NCBI GenBank assembly: GCA_013152045.1
Contig: JAADGZ010000057.1
Location: 1 to 9,079 of the forward strand
DNA: 9,079 bases
Origin: Gammaproteobacteria bacterium
Lineage (GTDB): Bacteria > Pseudomonadota > Gammaproteobacteria > UBA6429 > Thiohalophilaceae
Direction of reading: 5' to 3'
The notes under the pieces were generated by a model. The model saw only the letters and a program-made list of their open reading frames with translations. It was not told the DNA's origin and did no database searches. A program made the translations under genes and the position numbers. Below, piece by piece: positions 1 to 6,590 of the stretch. Numbering within the stretch: the first letter of the stretch is position 1; each line of letters starts with the position of its first letter.

Positions 1-21
1 GAGGAACAGCTTTATACTTTG

Positions 22-79
<58 letters not shown>

Positions 80-85
<6 letters not shown>

Positions 86-2452
86 GGTCATCGCGGTCTG
101 GATGAAATGGGCGGTTGGGTGGGCGATGTGAAACCCCTGTCCATAATCGATGCCGAATTCCTGTAATAGAATTCGGATTTCTTCGTTTTCGACAAACTCG
201 GCAACGGTGTTGATGTGCATACCGCGGGCCAGTTCACACATGGCTTTGACGATGACGCGATCATCGTGGTTCTGGTGCAGGTTGCGGACAAAATTGCCGT
301 CGATCTTGACCATGTCCACGGGCAGGTTCTTGAGGTACTGGAAGGAGGAGTAGCCCATGCCGAAGTCATCCAGGGCGAAGCGGCAGCCCAGGTTGCGCAG
401 GGATTCGATAAAACTTTTGGCCTGGGCGAAATTTTCTACCGCGGCGGTTTCGGTAACTTCAAAAATAAGCGCATGCGGATCGGCATCGTATTTTTTCAGC
501 GCGTCTTTCACCAGTTGTACAAATTCGGTATTGCCGAAGTGGCGGCCGGAGAGGTTGACTGCCAGAGTAACCGGTTCCCGGCCCCGGCGAGTTTCGCCCT
601 GTACCTGGATACTTTTATTCAGCACCCATTTGTCGATGTCACTGATAAGGCCAAAACGTTCGGCTATTTCAAGGAACTCAGAAGGGTAAATCAGGCTGCC
701 ATCTTCATCCTGCATGCGTAGCAAGGCTTCGTAGTGGGCGATATGGTTGGTGCGCAGATCGACGATGGGTTGGTAGTGAAGAATAAACCGATCATTGTCC
801 AGGGCATGACGGATGCGGCTTTCCCAATGGATCTTGGTCTGCATATTAAGCAGTTCCTTGTCCTCGTCACTATAGACATGTGCCTGGTTACGACCATTAC
901 GCTTGGCGGTGTACATAGCGGCGTCGGCGCGGGCCAGCAGCTCGCTGGGACTGGCCCCATGGGCCGGAAACAGGGTGATGCCAATGCTGGCGCTGAGAGT
1001 GATGTTGAGTTTATCCGGGAACAGGGTTTGCTTGGCCAGGTTGTCGAGCAAATTTTCAGCTACTTTCTGGGCACCTTCTTTACTGGTGCGAGGCAGAATG
1101 ATGCCAAACTCGTCGCCGCCCAGACGGCCGATAAAATCCACTTCCCGCAGTGAAGATTGCAGGGCCTGGGCGGCAGAAATCAGACACTTGTCTCCAGACT
1201 GATGGCCCAGGGTATCGTTGATGTATTTGAACTGATCCAGATCGATAAATAACAGTGAACCTTCGAGTTTGAAACGCGCAGCGTAGTTGATCTGGTGAGC
1301 CAGTTGATCCTGAAAATGGTTGCGGTTGTGCAGGCCGGTGAGAGAGTCATGGTTGGCCAGATAGAGAATGCGCTGCTCGGATTTCTTCTCCTGGGTGATA
1401 TTGAGGAACAACCCGCGGTAGTGAAGTTTTTGACTATTATCGTAACCCAGTGAATGAATACTGCGGATCCAGATATATTCACCACTACGGTGGCGTAGGC
1501 GGTAATCGAGCGAGAAACTGCCGGTTTCGGTAAGTTGTTCGTTGATGGTGCTGACCACCCAGTCCCGATCATCCGGGTGCAGGTGTTTTTCCCAGAAGCC
1601 GGGTGTCAGCCATTGCTCGCAGGCATAGCCGAGCAGTTTTTTCGCTTCCTGGCTGACGAACAGAAAATCCTTGCTGATGGGATCAATTTCAAGCACCACC
1701 GCGTTAACGCTGTTGAGCAGGGTTTCCATGCGCCGCTTTTCGCTTTCCAGGACATTGTGTTCGGATTTCAGTTTTATGCTGGCCTGTTGCAGGTGTTCGG
1801 CCAGGGCATTGAAGGAGCGTGCCACATTGCCTATTTCGTCATTGGAATTCAGCGGGATGCGAAACTGCAGGTCGTTTTTTTCCATTGCCCGGGCACCTGC
1901 TTCGAGCCAGCGTAGCCCGCGAGTAATGTAGAAACTCAGCAGCGCGGTGAGCAGTATGGTGATCAGCAGACCGACGATGGCAATGGCAATATTGAGGATC
2001 TTGGTGGCGCGGGTTTTTTTGATCAGATTTTTGATCGAATAGCCCAAGTGTACTTCACCTAGATGTTTGCCGTTCTTCTGGATAACCAGATTCAGATCCA
2101 CGCTACCTTTGTTTATCAGTGTCTGTGAGTCAAACGAGTGTGAATGCTGATGCTTCTTCAGGTTGAAGGAAGCCTTGACCTTTTTCTGGTTGTCATAAAC
2201 CACGGCATAAATAATATTGGGATTGTTTTGCAGGCGCTGGATAATTTCATCAAGTAGCAGCTGATCGTTTTGCGCCAACCCGGATTCCAGGGCAATGCTT
2301 AATATGTCCGCCTGGTCGTCAATGTATTGTTTTAGCTGTTCTTTCTGACTATCCAGGGTGAGTTTTGCGTTATTCCAGATGAACAGCGATAGCATGAGCC
2401 CGACGATCAGGCTGACACCGATAATGAGACGTGAGGACAGACGAAGTTGCAT
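80..2452 (-). CDS. Membrane-bound HAMP-PAS-GGDEF-EAL c-di-GMP enzyme
   Basis: 790-residue dual-domain cyclic-di-GMP protein of the inner membrane. TM1 is about residues 8-28, followed by a periplasmic sensor region at 30-150, TM2 at about 152-176 and HAMP at about 175-228. A PAS domain of the PAS_3 type spans about 243-358 (HPDDR at 292-296). The GGDEF domain, about 365-525, has an intact GGDEF motif at 445-449 and an RxxD inhibitory site (REVD, 436-439) five residues before it. The EAL domain, about 545-785, keeps the residues expected of an active phosphodiesterase: E575 of EAL, N633, E665, D695/D696 of DDFG, K716, E752 and Q772. By sequence it could both make and degrade c-di-GMP; which activity dominates cannot be read. 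The ATG is preceded by a weak, distant AGGA. It lies downstream of a terminator, so it probably has its own promoter. The periplasmic ligand is unknown. Confidence 0.93.
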
Positions 2453-2550
2453 CAGATGATAGCTATCCTGATACCAAAACAGGGTAAATAGCGGGGTATG
2501 ATGCGGACAACCATCTGATCATTTTTTACTTCTGGCGTTTATTTGACTTG

Positions 2551-2592
2551 AGAATAAAAATCCCGCAGCGGTTGTCCATTCCCGCTGTGGGA
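2551..2592 (-). terminator. Rho-independent terminator after the DUF4426 gene
   Basis: Read on the minus strand, CCCACAGCGG (2591-2582) pairs with CCGCTGCGGG (2571-2562). This gives a 10-bp GC-rich stem with one G-T pair and a 10-nt loop. It is followed at once by the T-rich tail ATTTTTATTCT (2561-2551). It lies 45 nt past the stop of the DUF4426 gene and separates it from the GGDEF-EAL gene. Confidence 0.8.
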
Positions 2593-2593
2593 C

Positions 2594-2622
2594 TGCGATT
2601 TACAAATACTTTATAAGTCGCA
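2594..2622. repeat. Inverted repeat just after the DUF4426 stop
   Basis: TGCGATTTA (2594-2602) and TAAGTCGCA (2614-2622) can form a 9-bp stem with one G-T pair and an 11-nt loop. It has no T-tract of its own. On the minus strand it lies between the stop codon and the terminator hairpin, so it may help protect the 3' end of the mRNA or may be chance. Confidence 0.45.
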
Positions 2623-2636
2623 CAAATTGTCTGGTA

Positions 2637-3107
2637 TCAGGGTTGATTTGTAAAGAACTGCTGACGAAAATTTACAGTGAACTTTTTGTGACTATTTTCA
2701 GGGCTAATGGTCAGTTTGAAGTTGAGCGTTTCCTGGTTGGCGACCCGGAAGTCATCCACGTAGTAAATTGCTGAACCTTCTTCAACCTGGCGCAGTGACA
2801 GGTTTTTATTTTGCTGGTTTAGGTTACTGGCACTGGCGCTGATTTTAGCTTTGACCGGTTTGCCGCTGGCGGAGTCGGTTTTTTTCAATATCGAAACGGT
2901 GATGAAACCGCGGAACTTGCTTCGAGTGATGCCGTACTGGCGAGCGATATCCGCTTGCAGAACGTCGGTTGGCAGGGCGCTGTAATGGACGATATAGTCG
3001 CCCAGATCCTGTGAACGCCCTGAATCTGCCTGCAGAGGGGGGACGAATAACAGTAGTGGCAATAAAAAACTGATCAATTTTAGTTTCATGGTGTTCTTCA
3101 ATTTCAC
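2637..3107 (-). CDS. Secreted DUF4426 family protein
   Basis: 156-residue protein of unknown function. Residues 1-27 form a signal peptide: a lysine-rich start, a hydrophobic core at about 11-24, and a likely cut after LQA (25-27), so the mature protein is probably periplasmic. The mature part matches the DUF4426 pattern as I remember it, with an early Y..HYSAL stretch, an ARQYGITRSK segment (about 55-64), then a beta-rich domain. In Pseudomonas a DUF4426 gene lies in the same neighbourhood as metXW, yggT, proC, yggS and pilT, which supports the call. The start is GTG at 3105-3107, chosen because a strong GGAGGA lies 5 nt upstream. An ATG six codons later (3087-3089) is the alternative and has a weaker site. 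A terminator follows the gene. Confidence 0.75.
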   Translation of the reverse strand: MKLKNTMKLKLISFLLPLLLFVPPLQADSGRSQDLGDYIVHYSALPTDVLQADIARQYGITRSKFRGFITVSILKKTDSASGKPVKAKISASASNLNQQNKNLSLRQVEEGSAIYYVDDFRVANQETLNFKLTISPENSHKKFTVNFRQQFFTNQP

Positions 3108-3112
3108 GGTGT

Positions 3113-3118
3113 TCCTCC
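3113..3118 (-). promoter_or_regulatory. Strong RBS deciding a GTG start
   Basis: The minus strand reads GGAGGA ACACC GTG, a full Shine-Dalgarno sequence with a 5-nt spacer before the GTG at 3107. This favours the GTG over the ATG at 3089, which has only GAAGAA before it. Confidence 0.7.
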
Positions 3119-3289
3119 ATTGCTTTCTGGTGGCTACTGGCTGAAAGCTATTTAGTTATTTTGTTGTCATGATTCAGGCTATGACCGAAGTCTGCTAGCG
3201 TTGAACCCAAGTTTACACTTCAATCACAGAACAGGGTTCCACTTTGAACTATAGACCAGAGTCGCAGATTCTGCAGCCTAATCATGGCC

Positions 3290-3919
3290 CTAAGCTACTT
3301 GACTAGCCTGAGAGAGGGCTTCACCGGGAGCGGGCTCGAGCGGCCGCATCAGGGTTTCCATCAGCGTATTCAGCTCGTTGAGCTGGTTATCGAGTTTATT
3401 GGCCGCCTCTTCCAGTTCGCTGATTTTACTTTTCAAGGTGTCGCGGGATTCATTGATTTTGCGCAGGCTGTCCAGCCGTTTTTCCATTTGCGACTTGTGA
3501 TCCTTGATCCGGGCGACCAGGGGTGACATGGCGGCTTTACCCCAGGAACTGGCGTCCTGATGGGCCTGAAAAAAGGTATTGCGCGCATGGCTGACCATGG
3601 AAATGAAGAATTTTTTAACCACGAAGGATTGCTCGGTCATCGTGGTGACCGGACTCTTGCGGTAGGCTTCGGCCTCATGATAAAGCCGTTCCAGATCACG
3701 TTTGTATTTGGCCAGGCTGAACAGTCTGGGGCGGGTGTTGGCGAGGCCGTGCTGGTTTTGGAATTGTTGGTAAATGGTCTGAATCAGCATGTTGACCTGA
3801 TCGGTCTGTTTGACGGCCAGGCCGATACTGTCGGTGATCATGTCGAAGAATTCTTTCATGTTGGACTTTAGCCCAATGGTGGTCCAGGTTCCGGCCATGT
3901 CTTTGCGGGTTCGGGCCAT
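3290..3919 (-). CDS. Dynamin-like GTPase, C-terminal part (out of frame)
   Basis: This 209-residue frame is the C-terminal half of the dynamin-like gene that begins at 5243. It holds no GTPase motifs. It is mostly helical, with a charged coiled-coil stretch at about residues 140-190 rich in heptad-like E/K/L spacing (SKISELEEAANKLD, NQLNELNTLMETL). The first ATG at 3919 has only a weak GGA before it, and the open frame continues upstream without a stop through CTT AGC AGC AAG (from 3979) into the A7 run. Removing one A there joins it exactly to the upstream gene, giving about 650 residues in total. I infer one broken or frameshifted gene rather than two independent ones. If translated alone from 3919 it would be a helical partner without an enzyme domain. 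Confidence 0.8.
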   Translation of the reverse strand: MARTRKDMAGTWTTIGLKSNMKEFFDMITDSIGLAVKQTDQVNMLIQTIYQQFQNQHGLANTRPRLFSLAKYKRDLERLYHEAEAYRKSPVTTMTEQSFVVKKFFISMVSHARNTFFQAHQDASSWGKAAMSPLVARIKDHKSQMEKRLDSLRKINESRDTLKSKISELEEAANKLDNQLNELNTLMETLMRPLEPAPGEALSQASQVA

Positions 3920-3974
3920 GAGCTGATCCAGACGGGTCAGGCTGAGCTGGTTGAGTAACTCGGCATGCTTGCTG

Positions 3975-5243
3975 CTAAGTTTTTTTATTGTTTTGAAAAC
4001 TTTCCACGCTCTTGTGATAGATGGTTTGTTCTTCGCGGGTCTTTTTCATCAGATGCAGAATCACATCTTCATTCTTGCCGCTTAGACCCTGTAACTCCTT
4101 TAATTGCTTGTTGACAGCGGTCAGGCGTGCGGCAATCAGATCGCGGGACTCGGTTACCATGCGGCCGATTTCAGCGATGATGTTTTCCCGTACCAGGGTT
4201 TGTTTCTGTGGCAGAATTTGGGTGGAGAGAATACTTTCCAGCGCCAGGATATTACTTTTCTTCAGCAGTTCATGGTCGGTACGGATTTTTGCCAGTAGTC
4301 CTTTCTGAGCCGATACCGGAAACACGTTGCCGGGATCGATGCCGAGCATTTTGGCGGCGGAATTACATTGCGTGGCAATACTGTTGTGGATGGCTTCTTC
4401 GCCTTTGAGTTCGTCCCACAGGGTATCAACCTTGTTGAGTACCACGATGCGGCTGTGGCGGGTGTCAGCCCCCAGGGGATTGACGTAATGGGTCCACATG
4501 TCCATATCCGAACGGGTGACGCCGGTATCCGCCGACAGCACAAAGATCACGGCCTGGGCGTTAGGCAGCATATTGATGGTTAGCTCGGGTTCATTGCCCA
4601 GCGCGTTCAGCCCCGGCGTATCAAGGATGGACAGGCCGTCCTTCAGCAGCGGGTGAGGAAAGCTGATGATGGCGTGCCGCCACATAGGAATTTCGACAAT
4701 CGCATTTTCTTCGTTATCCTTTGCCTCAAGCAGGCCCAGACGTATCGCTACCGCTGCGGGTACGCGTTTGGTGCGCATGACTTCCTTGAAGGCCTCGGCC
4801 ATTTTTTCTGATGAATTGGTATCCAGTGTGATCGTGGTCCAGTTGATGGGATCTTTTTTGTGTTCCTGAATACTGATGTCTTCGAGACGGGTTTCGATGG
4901 CTAACAGACGAATATAGCTTTCATCTGCCTGGTTGTCATAGAGTAGTTCGGTAGGACACATAGTGGTGCGTCCTGCTTCCGAGGGTAGCAGACGACGATC
5001 GTATTCGGAGAAGAAAATAGCGTTAATCAGTTCGCTTTTACCGCGCGCGAATTCAGCCACAAAGGCGATGTTCAAGCGATCAGACTTCATGGTTTCCAGT
5101 AACTCATAAATGCGCAGATCCACCTCGGGATTGCTCATATTGTTACGTTCAAGCCACTGTTGATAGTTGCCGATTGCCTGGTTTAGATCGGCTTTCCAGC
5201 GACCATAAGCCTGCATTTGGTCCGTAAAACGGTTCGTTGCCAT
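3975..5243 (-). CDS. Dynamin-like large GTPase, N-terminal GTPase part
   Basis: 422 residues carrying a dynamin-type GTPase domain. Visible motifs are the P-loop AEFARGKS (63-70; the first position is A rather than the usual G), the G2 threonines in GRTTMCPTEL (91-100), G3 DTPGLNALG (208-216), G4 NKVD (270-273) and a likely G5 SAQKG (311-315). Helical stalk-like sequence begins at about 345. The frame ends abruptly at TAG just after a run of seven A in the coding strand, and the missing stalk continues in another frame (3290-3979). Bacterial dynamin-like proteins bind and remodel membranes on GTP hydrolysis; the role here is not known. The ATG at 5241-5243 has a weak GAG 6 nt upstream. The gene is preceded by a 186-bp gap with a CRP-like site, so it is probably transcribed apart from the yggS-proC-yggT-yggU string. 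Confidence 0.85.
   Translation of the reverse strand: MATNRFTDQMQAYGRWKADLNQAIGNYQQWLERNNMSNPEVDLRIYELLETMKSDRLNIAFVAEFARGKSELINAIFFSEYDRRLLPSEAGRTTMCPTELLYDNQADESYIRLLAIETRLEDISIQEHKKDPINWTTITLDTNSSEKMAEAFKEVMRTKRVPAAVAIRLGLLEAKDNEENAIVEIPMWRHAIISFPHPLLKDGLSILDTPGLNALGNEPELTINMLPNAQAVIFVLSADTGVTRSDMDMWTHYVNPLGADTRHSRIVVLNKVDTLWDELKGEEAIHNSIATQCNSAAKMLGIDPGNVFPVSAQKGLLAKIRTDHELLKKSNILALESILSTQILPQKQTLVRENIIAEIGRMVTESRDLIAARLTAVNKQLKELQGLSGKNEDVILHLMKKTREEQTIYHKSVESFQNNKKT
3980..3986 (-). other. A7 run at the frameshift point of the dynamin gene
   Basis: The coding strand reads AAT AAA AAA ACT TAG in the upstream frame. With six A instead of seven it reads AAT AAA AAA CTT AGC AGC AAG and continues open to 3290. 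The homopolymer is thus the exact junction. Possible causes are a real indel mutation, a sequencing or assembly error, phase variation, or transcriptional slippage on the A-run. Confidence 0.85.
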
Positions 5244-5278
5244 AATGAACTCAATCCAGTATCCATTCCTAAATGCTA

Positions 5279-5304
5279 ACTATAATAAATAGTAGGGTGT
5301 TCAA
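5279..5304 (-). promoter_or_regulatory. Candidate promoter of the dynamin gene
   Basis: The minus strand shows TATAGT at 5284-5279 as a -10 box (TATTAT at 5287-5282 is an overlapping alternative). Upstream is a poor -35, TTGAAC at 5304-5299, with a spacer of only 14 nt. A weak -35 would suit an activator-dependent promoter. The predicted start is near 5272, giving a leader of about 28 nt to the ATG at 5243. Confidence 0.4.
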
Positions 5305-5320
5305 TCAGATACATGCAACA

Positions 5321-5342
5321 AAGCGTGAATTGCATCACATTT
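5321..5342. promoter_or_regulatory. CRP/Vfr-type binding site upstream of the dynamin gene
   Basis: The half-sites CGTGA (5324-5328) and TCACA (5335-5339) are separated by 6 bp and flanked by AAG and TTT. This matches the CRP consensus TGTGA-N6-TCACA at nine of ten core positions. The site is centred about 60 bp upstream of the start predicted from the TATAGT box, close to the class I activator position of -61.5. The only gene it faces at suitable distance is the dynamin-like GTPase. Confidence 0.6.
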
Positions 5343-5429
5343 TATTCGCAATAGTCTGATTCTGACTTATATTTCGTTTTTTATAACGGCAGGTGGCGGC
5401 AGAAGTTTAGGTACTCTAAGAGTGGGGTT

Positions 5430-5726
5430 TCAGGTTTGAGCCTGAATAGTTTCAGGCAATTGCTGGGGATTTTCGATGCTGAACTGTTTGCTGCGGCTGC
5501 TGGCACCGCGCAGCAGATTTACCCGTGAAGCGGGCACCTGGAACACCTTGGCTAGATATTTGCGCAAATGCTGGTTGGCCTTACCATCAGCGGGCGGGGC
5601 GGTAATGCGTACTTTCAGGCTATCACCGTAGAGTCCGCAGAACTCATCCCGACTGGCCCGTGGTTGCACATGCAGCCGCAGCACCAGGGTCTCGCCCTGC
5701 CAGTAGTAGAATTTTGAACTCGTCAA
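5430..5726 (-). CDS. yggU: YggU, UPF0235/DUF167 family protein
   Basis: 98-residue small cytoplasmic protein of the DUF167 family, of unknown biochemical function. The family signature is clear: VQPRASRDE (about 20-28), a GDSLKVRITAPPADGKAN core (about 34-51) and a C-terminal stretch NPQQLPETI that resembles the E. coli protein (96 residues there). The start is an unusual TTG at 5726-5724. It overlaps the yggT stop as TTGA, which suggests translational coupling. No ATG or GTG near the front would preserve the family's normal length. It is the last gene of the yggS-proC-yggT-yggU string, and I see no convincing intrinsic terminator after it. Confidence 0.9.
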   Translation of the reverse strand: MTSSKFYYWQGETLVLRLHVQPRASRDEFCGLYGDSLKVRITAPPADGKANQHLRKYLAKVFQVPASRVNLLRGASSRSKQFSIENPQQLPETIQAQT

Positions 5727-6322
5727 AAGGCCATCATCGGGCGTATGCTGTAGGCCAGTCCGCGGGCCAGATCCTGAAGTGGTGCAATGATCAGCAGCAT
5801 GGCCAGATAGAGCGCAATAATGGCGGCCATGGGCGAAAGATCCATGCCCGAGATCGGCGGAATCAGGTTGCGGAAGGGGCGCAGTATCGGGGCTGTGAGT
5901 TGATACAGCAGCGAGGCGACCGGATTATAGCCGGTATTGGCAATCCAGCTAAGGATGGCCTGGATGAAAATACCATATAAAAAAACATTCAGTGCCAGCG
6001 CCAGCAGTTCTACCAGCGCCAGTACGCCAAGCCCGAACAGATTGGGCAGACCCTGGCCGGGTAGCAGGCTGAGCAGTAACAGTTCAGCATATTTGAGCAG
6101 CAGCATCAGTACCATGGCCGCGCTGTCGAGACCACCGAAGCCGGGAATGATGCGTCGCAGGGGCAGCAGCGGCAGGTTGGTAACTTTGACAATGAACTGG
6201 GACAGCGGGTTGTAGAAGTCGGCACGCACCCATTGCAGCAGAAAGCGCAGCATAATGAGCAGGATATAAAGCCCGAACAGGGTCTGGATGAGAAAAGCGC
6301 CGGCGTTGCTGAAATAACCCAT
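5723..6322 (-). CDS. yggT: YggT family integral membrane protein
   Basis: 199-residue, very hydrophobic inner-membrane protein with two tandem YGGT repeats. The first runs about 26-76 (RFLLQWVRADFYNPLSQF, then PLRRIIPGFGGLD). The second runs about 123-175 (AILSWIANTGYNPVASLL, then PFRNLIPPISGMD). Each has the family pattern of a helix, an NP motif, and an R-IP-GG/SG-D loop. About four membrane segments are visible. The family is widespread, and its genes often sit beside proC and yggS; the exact role is unsettled. The ATG at 6322 has a good AAAGGG ribosome site about 8 nt upstream. The stop overlaps the yggU TTG start. A 268-bp gap full of palindromes separates it from proC, so internal processing or an extra promoter is possible. 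Confidence 0.93.
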   Translation of the reverse strand: MGYFSNAGAFLIQTLFGLYILLIMLRFLLQWVRADFYNPLSQFIVKVTNLPLLPLRRIIPGFGGLDSAAMVLMLLLKYAELLLLSLLPGQGLPNLFGLGVLALVELLALALNVFLYGIFIQAILSWIANTGYNPVASLLYQLTAPILRPFRNLIPPISGMDLSPMAAIIALYLAMLLIIAPLQDLARGLAYSIRPMMAF

Positions 6323-6379
6323 TATTGATAACCCTTTAATTGTTTACTCATACGTTAATCTCCGTTGGGTTTAATTCCC

Positions 6380-6393
6380 CGCTGCTTGCAGCG
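6380..6393. repeat. Small palindrome CGCTGC-TT-GCAGCG
   Basis: A perfect 6-bp inverted repeat with a 2-nt centre, followed on the plus strand by AAAAA. It resembles a worn copy of the hairpin at 6451-6471: both begin CCCCG and carry a GCTTGC core. The 3' GGGG arm is missing here. Confidence 0.55.
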
Positions 6394-6400
6394 AAAAACA

Positions 6401-6431
6401 GTAGGATGGGTAGAGCGAAGCGAAACCCATC
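6401..6431. repeat. Dispersed-type palindromic element (GTAGGATGGGT...ACCCATC)
   Basis: GATGGGT (6405-6411) and ACCCATC (6425-6431) form a 7-bp inverted repeat around AGAGCGAAGCGAA. I recall near-identical GTAGGATGGGTAGAGCGAAGC elements scattered between genes in many gamma- and betaproteobacteria, so this is probably a genome-wide REP-like or miniature repeat. That recall has not been tested here. Confidence 0.6.
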
Positions 6432-6450
6432 GGCAGACTGCAGCTTAATA

Positions 6451-6485
6451 CCCCGTCCGCTTGCGGCGGGGTTGTTTATTTTTTA
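6451..6485 (+). terminator. Terminator-like hairpin facing the plus strand
   Basis: CCCCG-T-CCGC (6451-6460) pairs with GCGG-CGGGG (6463-6471), leaving one bulged T, and is followed by the T-rich TTGTTTATTTTTT. The T-tract is on the plus strand only. The flanking genes are all on the minus strand, so it would stop antisense transcription rather than end proC. It may act instead as a processing or stability hairpin. Confidence 0.5.
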
Positions 6486-6494
6486 AGGTGCATT

Positions 6495-6521
6495 GTTGGG
6501 CTTCATTTTATTCAGCCCAAC
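6495..6521. repeat. Palindromic element GTTGGGCT...AGCCCAAC
   Basis: A perfect 8-bp inverted repeat (6495-6502 and 6514-6521) with an 11-nt loop, followed by CTAC. It resembles the GTTGGGCT...AGCCCAAC-CTAC elements I remember between genes in many proteobacteria. It is a second and different element type in the same gap. Confidence 0.6.
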
Positions 6522-6546
6522 CTACACGTCATTGGTGTAATTGATA

Positions 6547-6568
6547 ACTCATATCTCTTGGGATGAGT
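6547..6568. repeat. Inverted repeat ACTCAT...ATGAGT
   Basis: A 6-bp inverted repeat with a 10-nt loop. It overlaps a second, diverged copy of the GGATG-GT-AGAGCGAAGC sequence (6561-6579) found in the element at 6401-6431. It lies just downstream of the proC stop in the direction of transcription. Confidence 0.4.
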
Positions 6569-6590
6569 GAGAGCGAAGCCCGACAGTTGT

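Noticed and set aside
215..1153. Long plus-strand ORFs opposite the GGDEF-EAL gene
   Set aside because: They are antisense shadows of a strongly recognisable gene and show no domain or ribosome site.
2845..3120. Minus-strand ORF beginning at ATG 3120 (MEEHREIEEHHE...)
   Set aside because: Its ATG overlaps the ribosome site of the DUF4426 gene, and the frame overlaps that gene's signal peptide. The repeated EEH pattern only reflects the 18-bp duplication.
3200..3242. GTTGAACCC...GGGTTCCAC inverted repeat after the dynamin gene as a terminator
   Set aside because: One mismatch, a 25-nt loop and no T-tract on either strand; too weak to call.
3335..3347. Adjacent XhoI and NotI sites (CTCGAG and GCGGCCGC), like a cloning linker
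   Set aside because: The bases are in frame within the dynamin C-terminal coding sequence (MRPLEPAPG), and nothing else looks like vector, so natural coincidence.
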